Source: Lachnospiraceae bacterium UBA1753
Lineage (GTDB): Bacteria; Bacillota; Clostridia; Lachnospirales; Lachnospiraceae
Length of the DNA stretch: 7,117 nt
NCBI GenBank assembly: GCA_002317595.1
Contig: DCHL01000086.1
Span: 1-7,117, forward strand
Direction: 5' to 3'
In this document: positions 1-6,387 of the stretch, piece by piece
Layout: each line of letters opens with the position of its first letter
Numbering within the stretch: the stretch's first letter is position 1
Notes under the pieces: model-generated
The model's database searches: none
What the model was told of the DNA's origin: nothing
Seen by the model: only the letters and a program-made list of their open reading frames with translations
Program-made: the position numbers and the translations under genes

Positions 1-365
1 ACGATCATGAGGAACACGAGCATCACCATCATGAGCACGGCGAGGAGTGCACCTGCGGACATCATCACGAGCATGGACACCATCACGCTGATGATGTGTT
101 TACGAGCTGGGGTGTTGAGACTCCTCACAAGTTTGAGGAAGATAAGCTTGATGAGATTCTTGAAATTCTTGCGGACGAGACAGGCTACGGCACAATTCTC
201 CGTGCAAAGGGAATTGTTCCTTCTGTAACGGGCGAGTGGCTGCACTTTGACCTTACTCCCGGCGAGTATGAGGTGAGACACGGCGCCGCTGATTACACAG
301 GAAGAATCTGCGTTATTGGTGCAGGACTTTTGGAAGATAAGCTCAAGGAGCTCTTTGGGGTGTAA
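1..365 (+). CDS. CobW/COG0523-family GTPase, C-terminal part (5' end outside window)
   Basis: The frame is open from the window edge (first whole codon at base 3) to TAA at 363-365. What is visible is a His-rich linker followed by a CobW C-terminal domain; the GTPase domain lies upstream, outside the window. The first 28 residues contain 14 histidines plus a CTC pair, the usual metal-binding insert of COG0523 proteins. After it come W-G-V-E-T and the pattern G-x-V-P...GEWLHFDLTPGEYEVRHG...GR-I-C-V-I-G, which matches the beta-rich CobW_C fold ending in a short helix (LKELFGV). Family members are GTP-dependent metallochaperones or metal insertases, often for zinc or cobalt; which metal is used here cannot be told. 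The stop lies 3 bp before the next GTPase gene, so the two are almost certainly co-transcribed and probably act together. Family assignment is strong; function is inferred from the family. Confidence 0.88.
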   Translation, partial: DHEEHEHHHHEHGEECTCGHHHEHGHHHADDVFTSWGVETPHKFEEDKLDEILEILADETGYGTILRAKGIVPSVTGEWLHFDLTPGEYEVRHGAADYTGRICVIGAGLLEDKLKELFGV

Positions 366-368
366 GTC

Positions 369-1322
369 ATGGCTTTTGGAAGAAAACAGATACCGATGTA
401 TATTTTTTCCGGATTTCTTGAGAGCGGAAAGACGACCTTCATCCGTGAGACCATGGAGGAAGGCCAGTTTGAGGACGGAAGGACAACGCTTCTCATTCTC
501 TGTGAAGAGGGTGAGGAGGAGATTGAGGAAGCCCTTCTTAAGAGGAACCGGTTTGTAGTTGAAAAAATTGAGGATGAAGAGGATGTTAATGCTGAACTTC
601 TTAAGCAGTGGGACAAGAAGTACAAGCCTCATAGGATCATTATCGAGTGCAATGGAATGTGGGATGCACAGGAACTCATTGAGGCCACGCCCGAGAACTG
701 GGACCTGGCTGAGTGGATTGCAACTGTGGACAGTATTACGTTCGATTCATACCTTGCCAATATGAAGCAGATGATGACCAATCAGTTCATCAATGCGGAC
801 CTCGTTGTATTTAACAGGTGCGGCGAGGAGCACGATAGGGCGATGTTCAAGCGCATGGTCAGGGCAGTGAACAGAAGGGCGCAGGTACTCTTCGAGACTC
901 CTGAGGGTGAGGTTGATAACGATGCCCACGAGGAACCGCCTTACGATATCAACGCAGATGTCATTGAGGTCAATGAGGAGGATTTTGGAATCTTCTATCT
1001 GGACGCCCTCGACAATGTGGATATCTTCAAGGGCAAGAAGGTAACCTTCATCGGACAGGTGTATAAGCCCAAGAAGGCAAGGCCTGACGTGTTTGTCCCC
1101 GGTAGATTTGCTATGACCTGCTGCGCAGATGATGTGGCATTTGTGGGATTCCCCTGCAAATATCCTGGAACACCTGATCTCAAGGAGAAGTCCTGGGTCC
1201 GCGTCACTGCCAAGATTGGAAGCGCTCCGAGCCGTGAGATGAATGGTGAGGCGCCGGTGCTCTTTGCTGAGAAGGTTGAGAGTGCTGAACCTGCCAAGGA
1301 CGATCTGGTTTATTTTAACTGA
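369..1322 (+). CDS. CobW-like P-loop GTPase fused to a DUF1980 (YcgQ/TIGR03943-like) C-terminal domain
   Basis: 317 residues. The N-terminal half is a CobW-like G3E GTPase: Walker A G15-FLESGKT-T23 and a strand ending in I-I-I-E93-C-N-G96 (Walker B/switch position, usually ETTG or ECSG). A further strand, L-V-V-F-N149-R-C, sits where the family has NKxD. The GCxCC metal-binding motif normally found between Walker A and Walker B is absent; that stretch is acidic (C45-EEGEEEIEE, then EKIEDEEDVN). Residues about 207-317 resemble the soluble C-terminal domain of YcgQ/TIGR03943 proteins: G-K-K-V-T-F-I-G-x-V, then GRFAMTCCADD with the Cys pair at 251-252, then W-V-R-V-T-A-K-I-G. YcgQ proteins are the putative partners of DUF318 permeases, so metal or small-ligand handling at the membrane is a reasonable inference. 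No signal peptide or membrane segment is seen. Start: the ATG at 369, 3 bp after the upstream stop, places the P-loop at the expected distance. A weak AAGGAG lies 18 nt upstream, so coupling is likely. Confidence 0.85.
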   Translation: MAFGRKQIPMYIFSGFLESGKTTFIRETMEEGQFEDGRTTLLILCEEGEEEIEEALLKRNRFVVEKIEDEEDVNAELLKQWDKKYKPHRIIIECNGMWDAQELIEATPENWDLAEWIATVDSITFDSYLANMKQMMTNQFINADLVVFNRCGEEHDRAMFKRMVRAVNRRAQVLFETPEGEVDNDAHEEPPYDINADVIEVNEEDFGIFYLDALDNVDIFKGKKVTFIGQVYKPKKARPDVFVPGRFAMTCCADDVAFVGFPCKYPGTPDLKEKSWVRVTAKIGSAPSREMNGEAPVLFAEKVESAEPAKDDLVYFN

Positions 1323-1750
1323 TGGAATTAAAGTCGTTTTTGCAAAAAATTAAAGAGGCCATAGTGCCAATTGTGGTAATCGGTGCTGTGATTCTGGTGA
1401 GCTATATCTTCAAGCTTGGGTGTCCGCTCAAATTTGTCACAGGCATTTCATGTCCGGGCTGTGGTATGACAAGGGCGTATCTAAGTCTGCTTCATGGAGA
1501 TGTAAAGGGGGCATTTTTTTACCACCCACTGTTCTTTGTCCTTCCGCTGGCACTTGTAGTATATTGGGCGAGGTCTATTGTCGGACAGAGAAAATGTGAT
1601 ATAATTATGGCGATACTGATTCTATCGTTATTGATTTTGTATGTTTACAGGATGTTCTGCTCAGATGGAAGTGTTGTGAGCTTTGATCCGCAGAGCGGCC
1701 TGATATTCAGAATTATAAAAATGATTGGAGGAATAAAATATGTTTTGTAA
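1322..1750 (+). CDS. DUF2752 family small membrane protein
   Basis: 142 residues with three hydrophobic spans, at about 13-31, 66-86 and 92-111. Between the first two lies the DUF2752 signature: G33-C-P35, then T40-G-I-S-C44-P-G-C47-G-M-T-R51-A, then L-L-H-G59-D60 and H68-P69. The CPGCG-TR motif puts Cys pairs next to the membrane, which suggests redox or metal binding, but the family has no established biochemical role. The ATG shares its A with the TGA of the GTPase gene (TGATG), and no good Shine-Dalgarno is seen, so translation is probably coupled. Its 3' end overlaps the next gene by 11 bp. The tail after residue 112 is soluble and ends in basic residues. Confidence 0.86.
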   Translation: MELKSFLQKIKEAIVPIVVIGAVILVSYIFKLGCPLKFVTGISCPGCGMTRAYLSLLHGDVKGAFFYHPLFFVLPLALVVYWARSIVGQRKCDIIMAILILSLLILYVYRMFCSDGSVVSFDPQSGLIFRIIKMIGGIKYVL

Positions 1751-2393
1751 GAATTGTGGTTCAGAAGTTCCCGAGGGACAGAAGTTCTGTAGCAACTGCG
1801 GATCTCCCGTTTCTGCAGGAGCAACTGTACAGGCTGGATTTGAGAAGGCCGTTGATGGAGTAAAGGAGACAGTCGGAAGTACTGTTGACAGCGCAAAGGG
1901 ATTTGCTGAGAGTGCAGGTCAGGATTTTAATTCTGCTATCGGCGATATGGAAAGAGATTTTAATGGAGGAAGAAATATGGGCCCTGGAGCACCCCTTAAG
2001 ACAGACAGAAACCTGATTGTATTTATTCTGCTTACAATTATTACTTGTGGTATCTACGGATACTACTTCATTTACTGCATTGCACGCGATGTGAATATTG
2101 TCTGTGATGGTGATGGAGAGAATACTGGCGGACTTCTCGCTTACATACTTCTCAGCTACGTTACATGTGGATTCTACAACATCTACTGGATGTACAAGCT
2201 TGGTAACAGACTTCAGAACAATGCACCCAGGTTTGGCATGAACTTCCCTGAGAATGGTACAACAGTACTTATGTGGCTTATCTTTGGTTCACTTATCTGT
2301 GGTGTTGGTTCATTTGTTGGTTACAATATCATCTTCACAAATACAAACAGAATTTGTGCAGCTTACAACAAGAACATGGGATATACAGCATAG
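1740..2393 (+). CDS. Zinc-ribbon membrane protein with DUF4234 domain
   Basis: 217 residues. It opens with a minimal zinc ribbon (C3-x2-C6 ... C17-x2-C20, of the form FCKNCG...FCSNCG). A polar, amphipathic linker follows (about 30-85: KAVDGVKETVGSTVDSAKG-like helix) and then a DUF4234 membrane domain. Hydrophobic spans lie near 92-114, 131-152 and 174-200; they carry the repeated T-C-G-x-Y/F-x-x-Y motif of the family (ITCGIYGYYF and VTCGFYNIYW) and end in a conserved N-R-x-C-x-x-Y-N-like segment. GGAGG at 1727-1731 sits 8 nt before the ATG, so this gene has its own good ribosome site although it overlaps the DUF2752 stop by 11 bp. Function is unknown; such proteins are common in Clostridia. 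The ribbon is cytosolic or peripheral and may bind structural zinc. It is the last gene of the operon, followed at 39 bp by a terminator. Confidence 0.88.
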   Translation: MFCKNCGSEVPEGQKFCSNCGSPVSAGATVQAGFEKAVDGVKETVGSTVDSAKGFAESAGQDFNSAIGDMERDFNGGRNMGPGAPLKTDRNLIVFILLTIITCGIYGYYFIYCIARDVNIVCDGDGENTGGLLAYILLSYVTCGFYNIYWMYKLGNRLQNNAPRFGMNFPENGTTVLMWLIFGSLICGVGSFVGYNIIFTNTNRICAAYNKNMGYTA

Positions 2394-2431
2394 TTCCAAG
2401 GGATTCTAGTCTAAATGGTTGAATGATTTCG

Positions 2432-2476
2432 AGGGCTGTCGCTTTTGATGAATCCATCAAGAGCGACAGCCCTTTT
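2432..2476 (+). terminator. Rho-independent terminator closing the GTPase/DUF operon
   Basis: A 19-bp stem with a 4-nt loop. The left arm is 2432-2450 and begins AGGGCTGTCGCT; the loop AATC is 2451-2454; the right arm is 2455-2473 and ends AGCGACAGCCCT. The only non-Watson-Crick position is a single G.U pair. A short T run (2473-2476) follows. The stem is much longer than usual while the T tract is short. It lies 39 bp after the DUF4234 gene's stop and before the next gene's promoter. Confidence 0.9.
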
Positions 2477-2547
2477 GCGTGGTGCGCTTGTGTGCTATCA
2501 GCCCGAGCGCCCGCTCCGCCCATAAACCCAGGGAAACTTATACATTG

Positions 2548-2576
2548 TTGAATGAAGATAGAGTTCGCACTATAAT
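2548..2576 (+). promoter_or_regulatory. Sigma-A type promoter for the nuclease-helicase gene
   Basis: A perfect -10 TATAAT lies at 2571-2576. The -35-like TTGAAT at 2548-2553 (TTGA of TTGACA) sits 17 bp upstream. Transcription would start near 2583 and give a leader of about 34 nt to the ATG at 2617. The promoter lies directly after the upstream terminator, which supports a new transcription unit here. The -10 is strong evidence; the -35 is moderate. Confidence 0.7.
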
Positions 2577-2604
2577 GAAACCAACTCGATCAAATGCTTG
2601 TATT

Positions 2605-2612
2605 GGTGGGGG
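2605..2612 (+). promoter_or_regulatory. Ribosome-binding site deciding the start at 2617
   Basis: GGTGGGGG ends 4 nt before the ATG at 2617. It is the only purine-rich site near any candidate start of this frame that also lies downstream of the promoter's predicted transcription start. It therefore selects this ATG over the in-frame starts at 2479 and 2575. Confidence 0.6.
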
Positions 2613-2616
2613 CGAT

Positions 2617-4182
2617 ATGAGACCTGTTAATATTTTTGCCCTGACGAGGGTGACGGAAAATGACAGACTGCAGAAACTTGAGCGTCAGATGTCTGGGCGC
2701 GGTGAGTATCTCAAGATAAAGGAGTGGGAGATTGAGTGTCTGCGCCTTTTATCAGAGCACCTTCGCAGTGTGGATGAGGAGAGCTGCGCTTTCGAATATT
2801 ATTATTCCTTCCAGATACCGAAGCTTGGAAAGGAGTTTGACCTCCTCAGGATCTCGGAGGATACGGTAGTCAATATTGAGCTCAAGAGCAGGGCTGTGGC
2901 GGATTCGGCGGTGAAGAAACAGCTTGAACTCAACAGGTATTACTTGTCTTCGCTTGGAAAAAATATACGCTCATATACTTATCTGAGAGGTACTGAGCAG
3001 CTCATGAGGCTGACTAATGGCGGACGTCTGATTGACGCAACCTGGGAGGAACTGTCGGAGGATTTGAGGCTCCAGGGCAGATGCTTTACAGGCGACATAG
3101 AGAGCCTGTTTAAGGAAGAGAAATATCTTATCTCACCACTGACTGATCCAGACAGATTTCTGAGGCGTGATTATTTTCTGACATCGCAGCAGAGAGATAT
3201 CAAGCGGCAGATTCTCGGGGAAGTGAACCGAGAGGATGAAGTGACGAGGATATCTTCAATAAAGCAGGTGGAAAATGAAGAGAATGCGGGTTTAAGCCTT
3301 GATGTAAATGATTGTGTGAGAAACTCTCCGAAGATATTTGGTTTCTCCGGGCTTCCAGGAACTGGCAAGACACTTCTGCTGTATGACCTTGCCATGGAGC
3401 TGTCTGAAAAGCAGTGCGTGTGTGTGCTTCATTATGGTTCATATCCAAAGGAATTGAAGAGGCTTGACGATATATTAAAGCGCGTTGATTTTTACAATTG
3501 TTCACCATCAGGAATGCATTTTGACAGAGATGAACTTCATGCAGACTACGTGGCGATTCTTGTTGATGAGGGGCACCGTATTCCGTCAGAGGAGTGGGAT
3601 TTGGTTCTTGCGTATGCCAACGAGGCAGGAATTCCAGTTATTGTCTCCTATGACCGGGAGGATGTTCTTGCCGAGGAAGAGCGCCCGGAGGACGGCTCTG
3701 AATATATTGAGAATACGCGGGGGATTGTAAAGTATAGGCTTACTAACCGTATTAGGATGAATAATGAACTGTCCTCCTTTATTCAGTGTGTCATGCGACC
3801 TGCTGGAAGATATAATAACCGTGATTATCCGTCCGTCAGGGTTCTTTATGCAAATGATGAGGCGGAGGCGAAGGTTCTTCTGGATGTATCACAGCATGAC
3901 GGCTATATTTTTATCACAAATACACAATGCGTTGAGGATATGAATGATTCGACGATGGATATTAGAGACGCAACCTGCCGTGAGTTTGACAGAGTAGTCA
4001 TGCCCCTTTATTATGGATACTATTATGACGAGCGGGGATATCTGCGGGGCAGTGCGAAGGGGTTGTCCGTGAGGGATATCTATCATGGGCTTAGCCGCGC
4101 TAGGGAGTGCATTACATTAATTGTTGTTGATGACTATGAACTGTTTGATGTTCTGTTATCTATTGTGAAGGGAAAAAATTAG
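2617..4182 (+). CDS. NERD/PD-(D/E)XK-like nuclease fused to SF1 (DUF2075-like) helicase-ATPase
   Basis: 521 residues from the ATG at 2617. The N-terminal part (about 35-130) carries a NERD/PD-(D/E)XK-type core: E73-F-D75-L-L, then V-V-N-I-E88-L-K90-S-R, then a Q-L-x-x-x-R-Y-Y-L helix. A helicase core follows. Walker A is G245-LPGTGK-T252 and Walker B is I-L-V-D317-E-G-H320. A motif IV-like segment is L-T-N-R-I-R-M-N (375-382), a motif V-like segment is C-R-E-F-D-R-V-V (454-461), and motif VI is H490-G-L-S-R-A-R496. The motif III position reads V-I-V-S-Y-D346-R-E-D without the usual GD..Q, so it is divergent. Such fusions act on nucleic acids in the cytoplasm; some single-gene nuclease-helicases are anti-phage proteins, but that role here is inference. 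The frame is open upstream to 2479, but the terminator lies before that point and the promoter and good RBS lie within the extension, so the shorter start is preferred. A diguanylate cyclase gene follows after 54 bp. Confidence 0.82.
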   Translation: MRPVNIFALTRVTENDRLQKLERQMSGRGEYLKIKEWEIECLRLLSEHLRSVDEESCAFEYYYSFQIPKLGKEFDLLRISEDTVVNIELKSRAVADSAVKKQLELNRYYLSSLGKNIRSYTYLRGTEQLMRLTNGGRLIDATWEELSEDLRLQGRCFTGDIESLFKEEKYLISPLTDPDRFLRRDYFLTSQQRDIKRQILGEVNREDEVTRISSIKQVENEENAGLSLDVNDCVRNSPKIFGFSGLPGTGKTLLLYDLAMELSEKQCVCVLHYGSYPKELKRLDDILKRVDFYNCSPSGMHFDRDELHADYVAILVDEGHRIPSEEWDLVLAYANEAGIPVIVSYDREDVLAEEERPEDGSEYIENTRGIVKYRLTNRIRMNNELSSFIQCVMRPAGRYNNRDYPSVRVLYANDEAEAKVLLDVSQHDGYIFITNTQCVEDMNDSTMDIRDATCREFDRVVMPLYYGYYYDERGYLRGSAKGLSVRDIYHGLSRARECITLIVVDDYELFDVLLSIVKGKN

Positions 4183-4236
4183 GATTATTAATAGTGTGGT
4201 TCATATGATTATGCCATTTGACGAGCGAGGGGAATT

Positions 4237-5388
4237 ATGAATACTTTGCTGATTATCAGACCTGAAATTTTTTCGATAATTGTCATGCTCTTTCTGATTG
4301 GGTATGACAGATATTGTGACAAGTTCAGGAGTGAAAAAAATATATTTTTTAAGTTCGCGCTGATGTGTCTGGGTCACTGTGTCCTTGCTCTCGTCACAGA
4401 GATAACCGTCAATATGGATGGAATCAGTGTTGCTCTGAATGACTTTCTGCATATTCTGTTCTTTCTGTTTTCGCTTCTGTATTCTCTGTTTTTCCTGGGG
4501 TACGCACTGTCGCTTATCCTGCCGGAGGGGAGACTTCGCAGGGGTATCATGATCGCGGGGAATGTCCTCTGCATGGTGAGCGTCATTGTCATGATTCTCT
4601 CACCGATTGATTACATCCAGGGCAATGGCACCAGGTACAGTGCTGGCATAGGTCCTACGGTGTGCTATATGCTCGGATTCTTATTTTTCATTACAGCAGA
4701 TGTGGTGATTATTATTAACCGAGCAAGAATAAAGAAATCAGTTCTGGTAACAATCATTCCGCTTTCATTTATTACGCTTGGATTGTTGATTGTGCAGATT
4801 ATTGTTCCCGAGTTTCTGTTTACAGCCCAGGCTCTTACGATTACGGCTGTGGGATTATTTTTTGCCCTGGAGAATCCTGTTGAAAAATTTAAGACGCAGG
4901 CTTTTATTGACTTTAATGCTCAGGTGTGGAACCGCAACTGTTATGAATATGACCTTGAGCATGGTATCGCCGATAAACTGGGGCGTGGAATTGAGATGAC
5001 CTACATCATGGGTGATATTAATGGTCTGAAGACTGTGAATGACAGACTGGGTCATGGTCAGGGCGATCAGCTGATTATAAAGACTGCTGAAAATCTCAGA
5101 AAATGCATGGCCTCCGCGTATAAGATTTACAGAACCGGTGGCGACGAGTTTGTCATTATCTGCTTTGGACGTCCAATTGAGATGATTGAAAGTGAGATAG
5201 AGGCTGCGTCTTCTTCCTGCAATCAGATTCGGCTGGGTGAAAATATTCCAGTTGGCATTTCAATCGGCTACGCTGTGATGGCAGCAGGCGAAACCATAGC
5301 TGACGCAGCCGAGAGGGCTGAAAAAATGATGTACGAGAAGAAGCGTGAGTACTATTCGAATAGCGGGTTAAATCGAAGAGCAAGATGA
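4237..5388 (+). CDS. Membrane-anchored diguanylate cyclase (GGDEF)
   Basis: 383 residues. The N-terminal half has about seven hydrophobic spans (roughly 10-23, 38-56, 70-95, 104-121, 141-161, 169-190 and 196-211) forming a membrane sensor of no type I recognise. The cytosolic GGDEF domain covers about 220-370. Metal and substrate motifs are intact: M-G-D260-I-N-G-L-K-x-x-N268-D, G-H-G-Q-G-D277, T-G-G301-D-E-F305, and V-G-I-S-I-G-Y near 339-345. It should therefore make cyclic di-GMP from two GTP. The RxxD product-inhibition site, expected five residues before GGDEF, reads A292-S-A-Y295, so feedback inhibition of that kind is missing. There is no EAL domain. GAGGGG at 4227-4232 lies 4 nt before the ATG. 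It follows the nuclease-helicase gene by 54 bp with no obvious terminator between, so read-through is likely; a possible own -10 (TATGAT, 4204-4209) has no convincing -35. Confidence 0.92.
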   Translation: MNTLLIIRPEIFSIIVMLFLIGYDRYCDKFRSEKNIFFKFALMCLGHCVLALVTEITVNMDGISVALNDFLHILFFLFSLLYSLFFLGYALSLILPEGRLRRGIMIAGNVLCMVSVIVMILSPIDYIQGNGTRYSAGIGPTVCYMLGFLFFITADVVIIINRARIKKSVLVTIIPLSFITLGLLIVQIIVPEFLFTAQALTITAVGLFFALENPVEKFKTQAFIDFNAQVWNRNCYEYDLEHGIADKLGRGIEMTYIMGDINGLKTVNDRLGHGQGDQLIIKTAENLRKCMASAYKIYRTGGDEFVIICFGRPIEMIESEIEAASSSCNQIRLGENIPVGISIGYAVMAAGETIADAAERAEKMMYEKKREYYSNSGLNRRAR

Positions 5389-5418
5389 TTCTTCTGCCAC
5401 GGAATACACATGCCGTTT

Positions 5419-6363
5419 CTATTCTTCTGCCTGGGAATTGTCATCGCTGTCGGTTACTGAGGCTGCATCAACATCAGCATCGACATTAACATCAGCTTCG
5501 CTGCCTGTATCGCCAGGGATTTCCGTGTTGGAATCTTCGGGATCCTCATCACTGGGGAGTTCAAATGGATACATGCAGCTTCCGTCAGGGAATACTGTCA
5601 CAATTTTCTTAAGAAGCATAGGATCGAGATATTCGCCAAGTGCTTCGATATCAATGAAATCCCTTTCGACGGATGTGAGGAGAAGAATAAGCTTGGATTT
5701 TGCATAGTTTCTCCTAAGGTCCTTGATGAGTGCATCCATGTGCTTGGGAGGACCGGGAACGATGGGAGCGGGCTTTTCTTCCTCTTCCTTTTCTTCAAGA
5801 TTTTCATCGGCGCTGTCTTTAATGCTATCTGTGCTTTCATCGGTGCTATCTACGATGCTATCAGTGCTTTCATTGGTGCTATCTACGATGCTATCAGTGC
5901 TTTCATTGGTGCTATCTACGATGCTATCAGTGCTTTCATCGGTGCTATCTTCAATTTTTTCTTCGGTGCTTGTTTCTACGCCGCTTTCTATTTCTGATTC
6001 GGAATAAGCATTGTCTGACGCAGGATCATCTACCCAGAGCATAGTTGTGTCATCTGGAGTGAAGTCCTTCTTATCAAGACATAGCCCTATCATCAGGTTA
6101 GGAAATGAGATTACTGACTTATCAAGTCTGTCGTCGCTCTTCCATTTAACCAGGTTGATTCTTGGGTTCTTGAAGGCACCGCCTTCCTTTCTGAAGAAGG
6201 AGATAAGGTCAAGTGCTGCTTCGTTCTGCTCTTCTGGCAGGAGCGCACAGTCAGCGACAAGAACCATGTCGAGAACGTCACCCTTGGTCTGGTTGCCAGG
6301 GAGCTTTGTAACTCTCTTGGCATATTTCAGTACTAATTTTTTCTGCTTATCAGTAAATTTCAT
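5419..6363 (-). CDS. Uncharacterised acidic protein with central 11-residue repeat array; possible divergent vWA-like fold
   Basis: 314 residues; I do not recognise a named family. Three parts are visible. Residues 1-112 are globular, with a hydrophobic strand D32-M-V-L-V-A-D-C-A-L, then a helix, then I-N-L-V-K-W-K. Residues about 113-200 are disordered and acidic, containing four 11-residue repeats of the form D-S-T-[DN]-E-S-T-D-S-I-[VK] and then a glutamate run. Residues 201-270 are globular again: H208-M-D-A-L-I-K-D-L, then K-L-I-L-L-L-T-S, then K-I-V-T-V-F-P-D-G. A low-complexity Asp/Glu tail ends at QAEE. The order of strands and helices recalls a von Willebrand A-type domain with a repeat linker inserted, but the MIDAS DxSxS is not preserved (D38-C-A-L), so this is only a suggestion. 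No signal peptide or membrane segment is seen. AGGGAT precedes the ATG by about 8 nt. It lies 24 bp after the DUF5684-like gene and is probably co-transcribed with it. Confidence 0.8.
   Translation of the reverse strand: MKFTDKQKKLVLKYAKRVTKLPGNQTKGDVLDMVLVADCALLPEEQNEAALDLISFFRKEGGAFKNPRINLVKWKSDDRLDKSVISFPNLMIGLCLDKKDFTPDDTTMLWVDDPASDNAYSESEIESGVETSTEEKIEDSTDESTDSIVDSTNESTDSIVDSTNESTDSIVDSTDESTDSIKDSADENLEEKEEEEKPAPIVPGPPKHMDALIKDLRRNYAKSKLILLLTSVERDFIDIEALGEYLDPMLLKKIVTVFPDGSCMYPFELPSDEDPEDSNTEIPGDTGSEADVNVDADVDAASVTDSDDNSQAEE
5818..5949 (-). repeat. 33-bp in-frame tandem repeat (four units)
   Basis: Four consecutive 33-bp units: 5818-5850, 5851-5883, 5884-5916 and 5917-5949. The two middle units are identical; the 5917 unit differs at one base and the 5818 unit at five. 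Each encodes 11 residues of the form DSTDESTDSIV, and a further degraded unit follows on the protein side (DSADEN). The near-identity of the units points to recent expansion by slippage or unequal exchange, so copy number is probably variable between strains. There are no unique spacers, so it is not a CRISPR array. Confidence 0.95.
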
Positions 6364-6387
6364 TGTTAATCCCTATAGCTGATTTGG

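Noticed and set aside
2479..2616. 46-residue N-terminal extension of the nuclease-helicase frame
   Set aside because: It begins 3 bp after the terminator and spans the promoter. Its starts lack a good ribosome site, and the codons are unlike the rest of the gene (Arg/Ser/Pro-rich).
4204..4209. Separate promoter for the diguanylate cyclase (TATGAT)
   Set aside because: The -10 is fair, but no -35 is found at 16-18 bp and there is no TG extension.
5818..5949. CRISPR array
   Set aside because: The units abut without spacers, are in frame with a protein, and have no cas genes nearby.
5723..6007. Repetitive hydrophobic ORFs on the + strand opposite the repeat array
   Set aside because: They are antisense images of the 33-bp tandem repeat; they have no ribosome site, and the minus-strand frame gives a complete protein with globular flanks.
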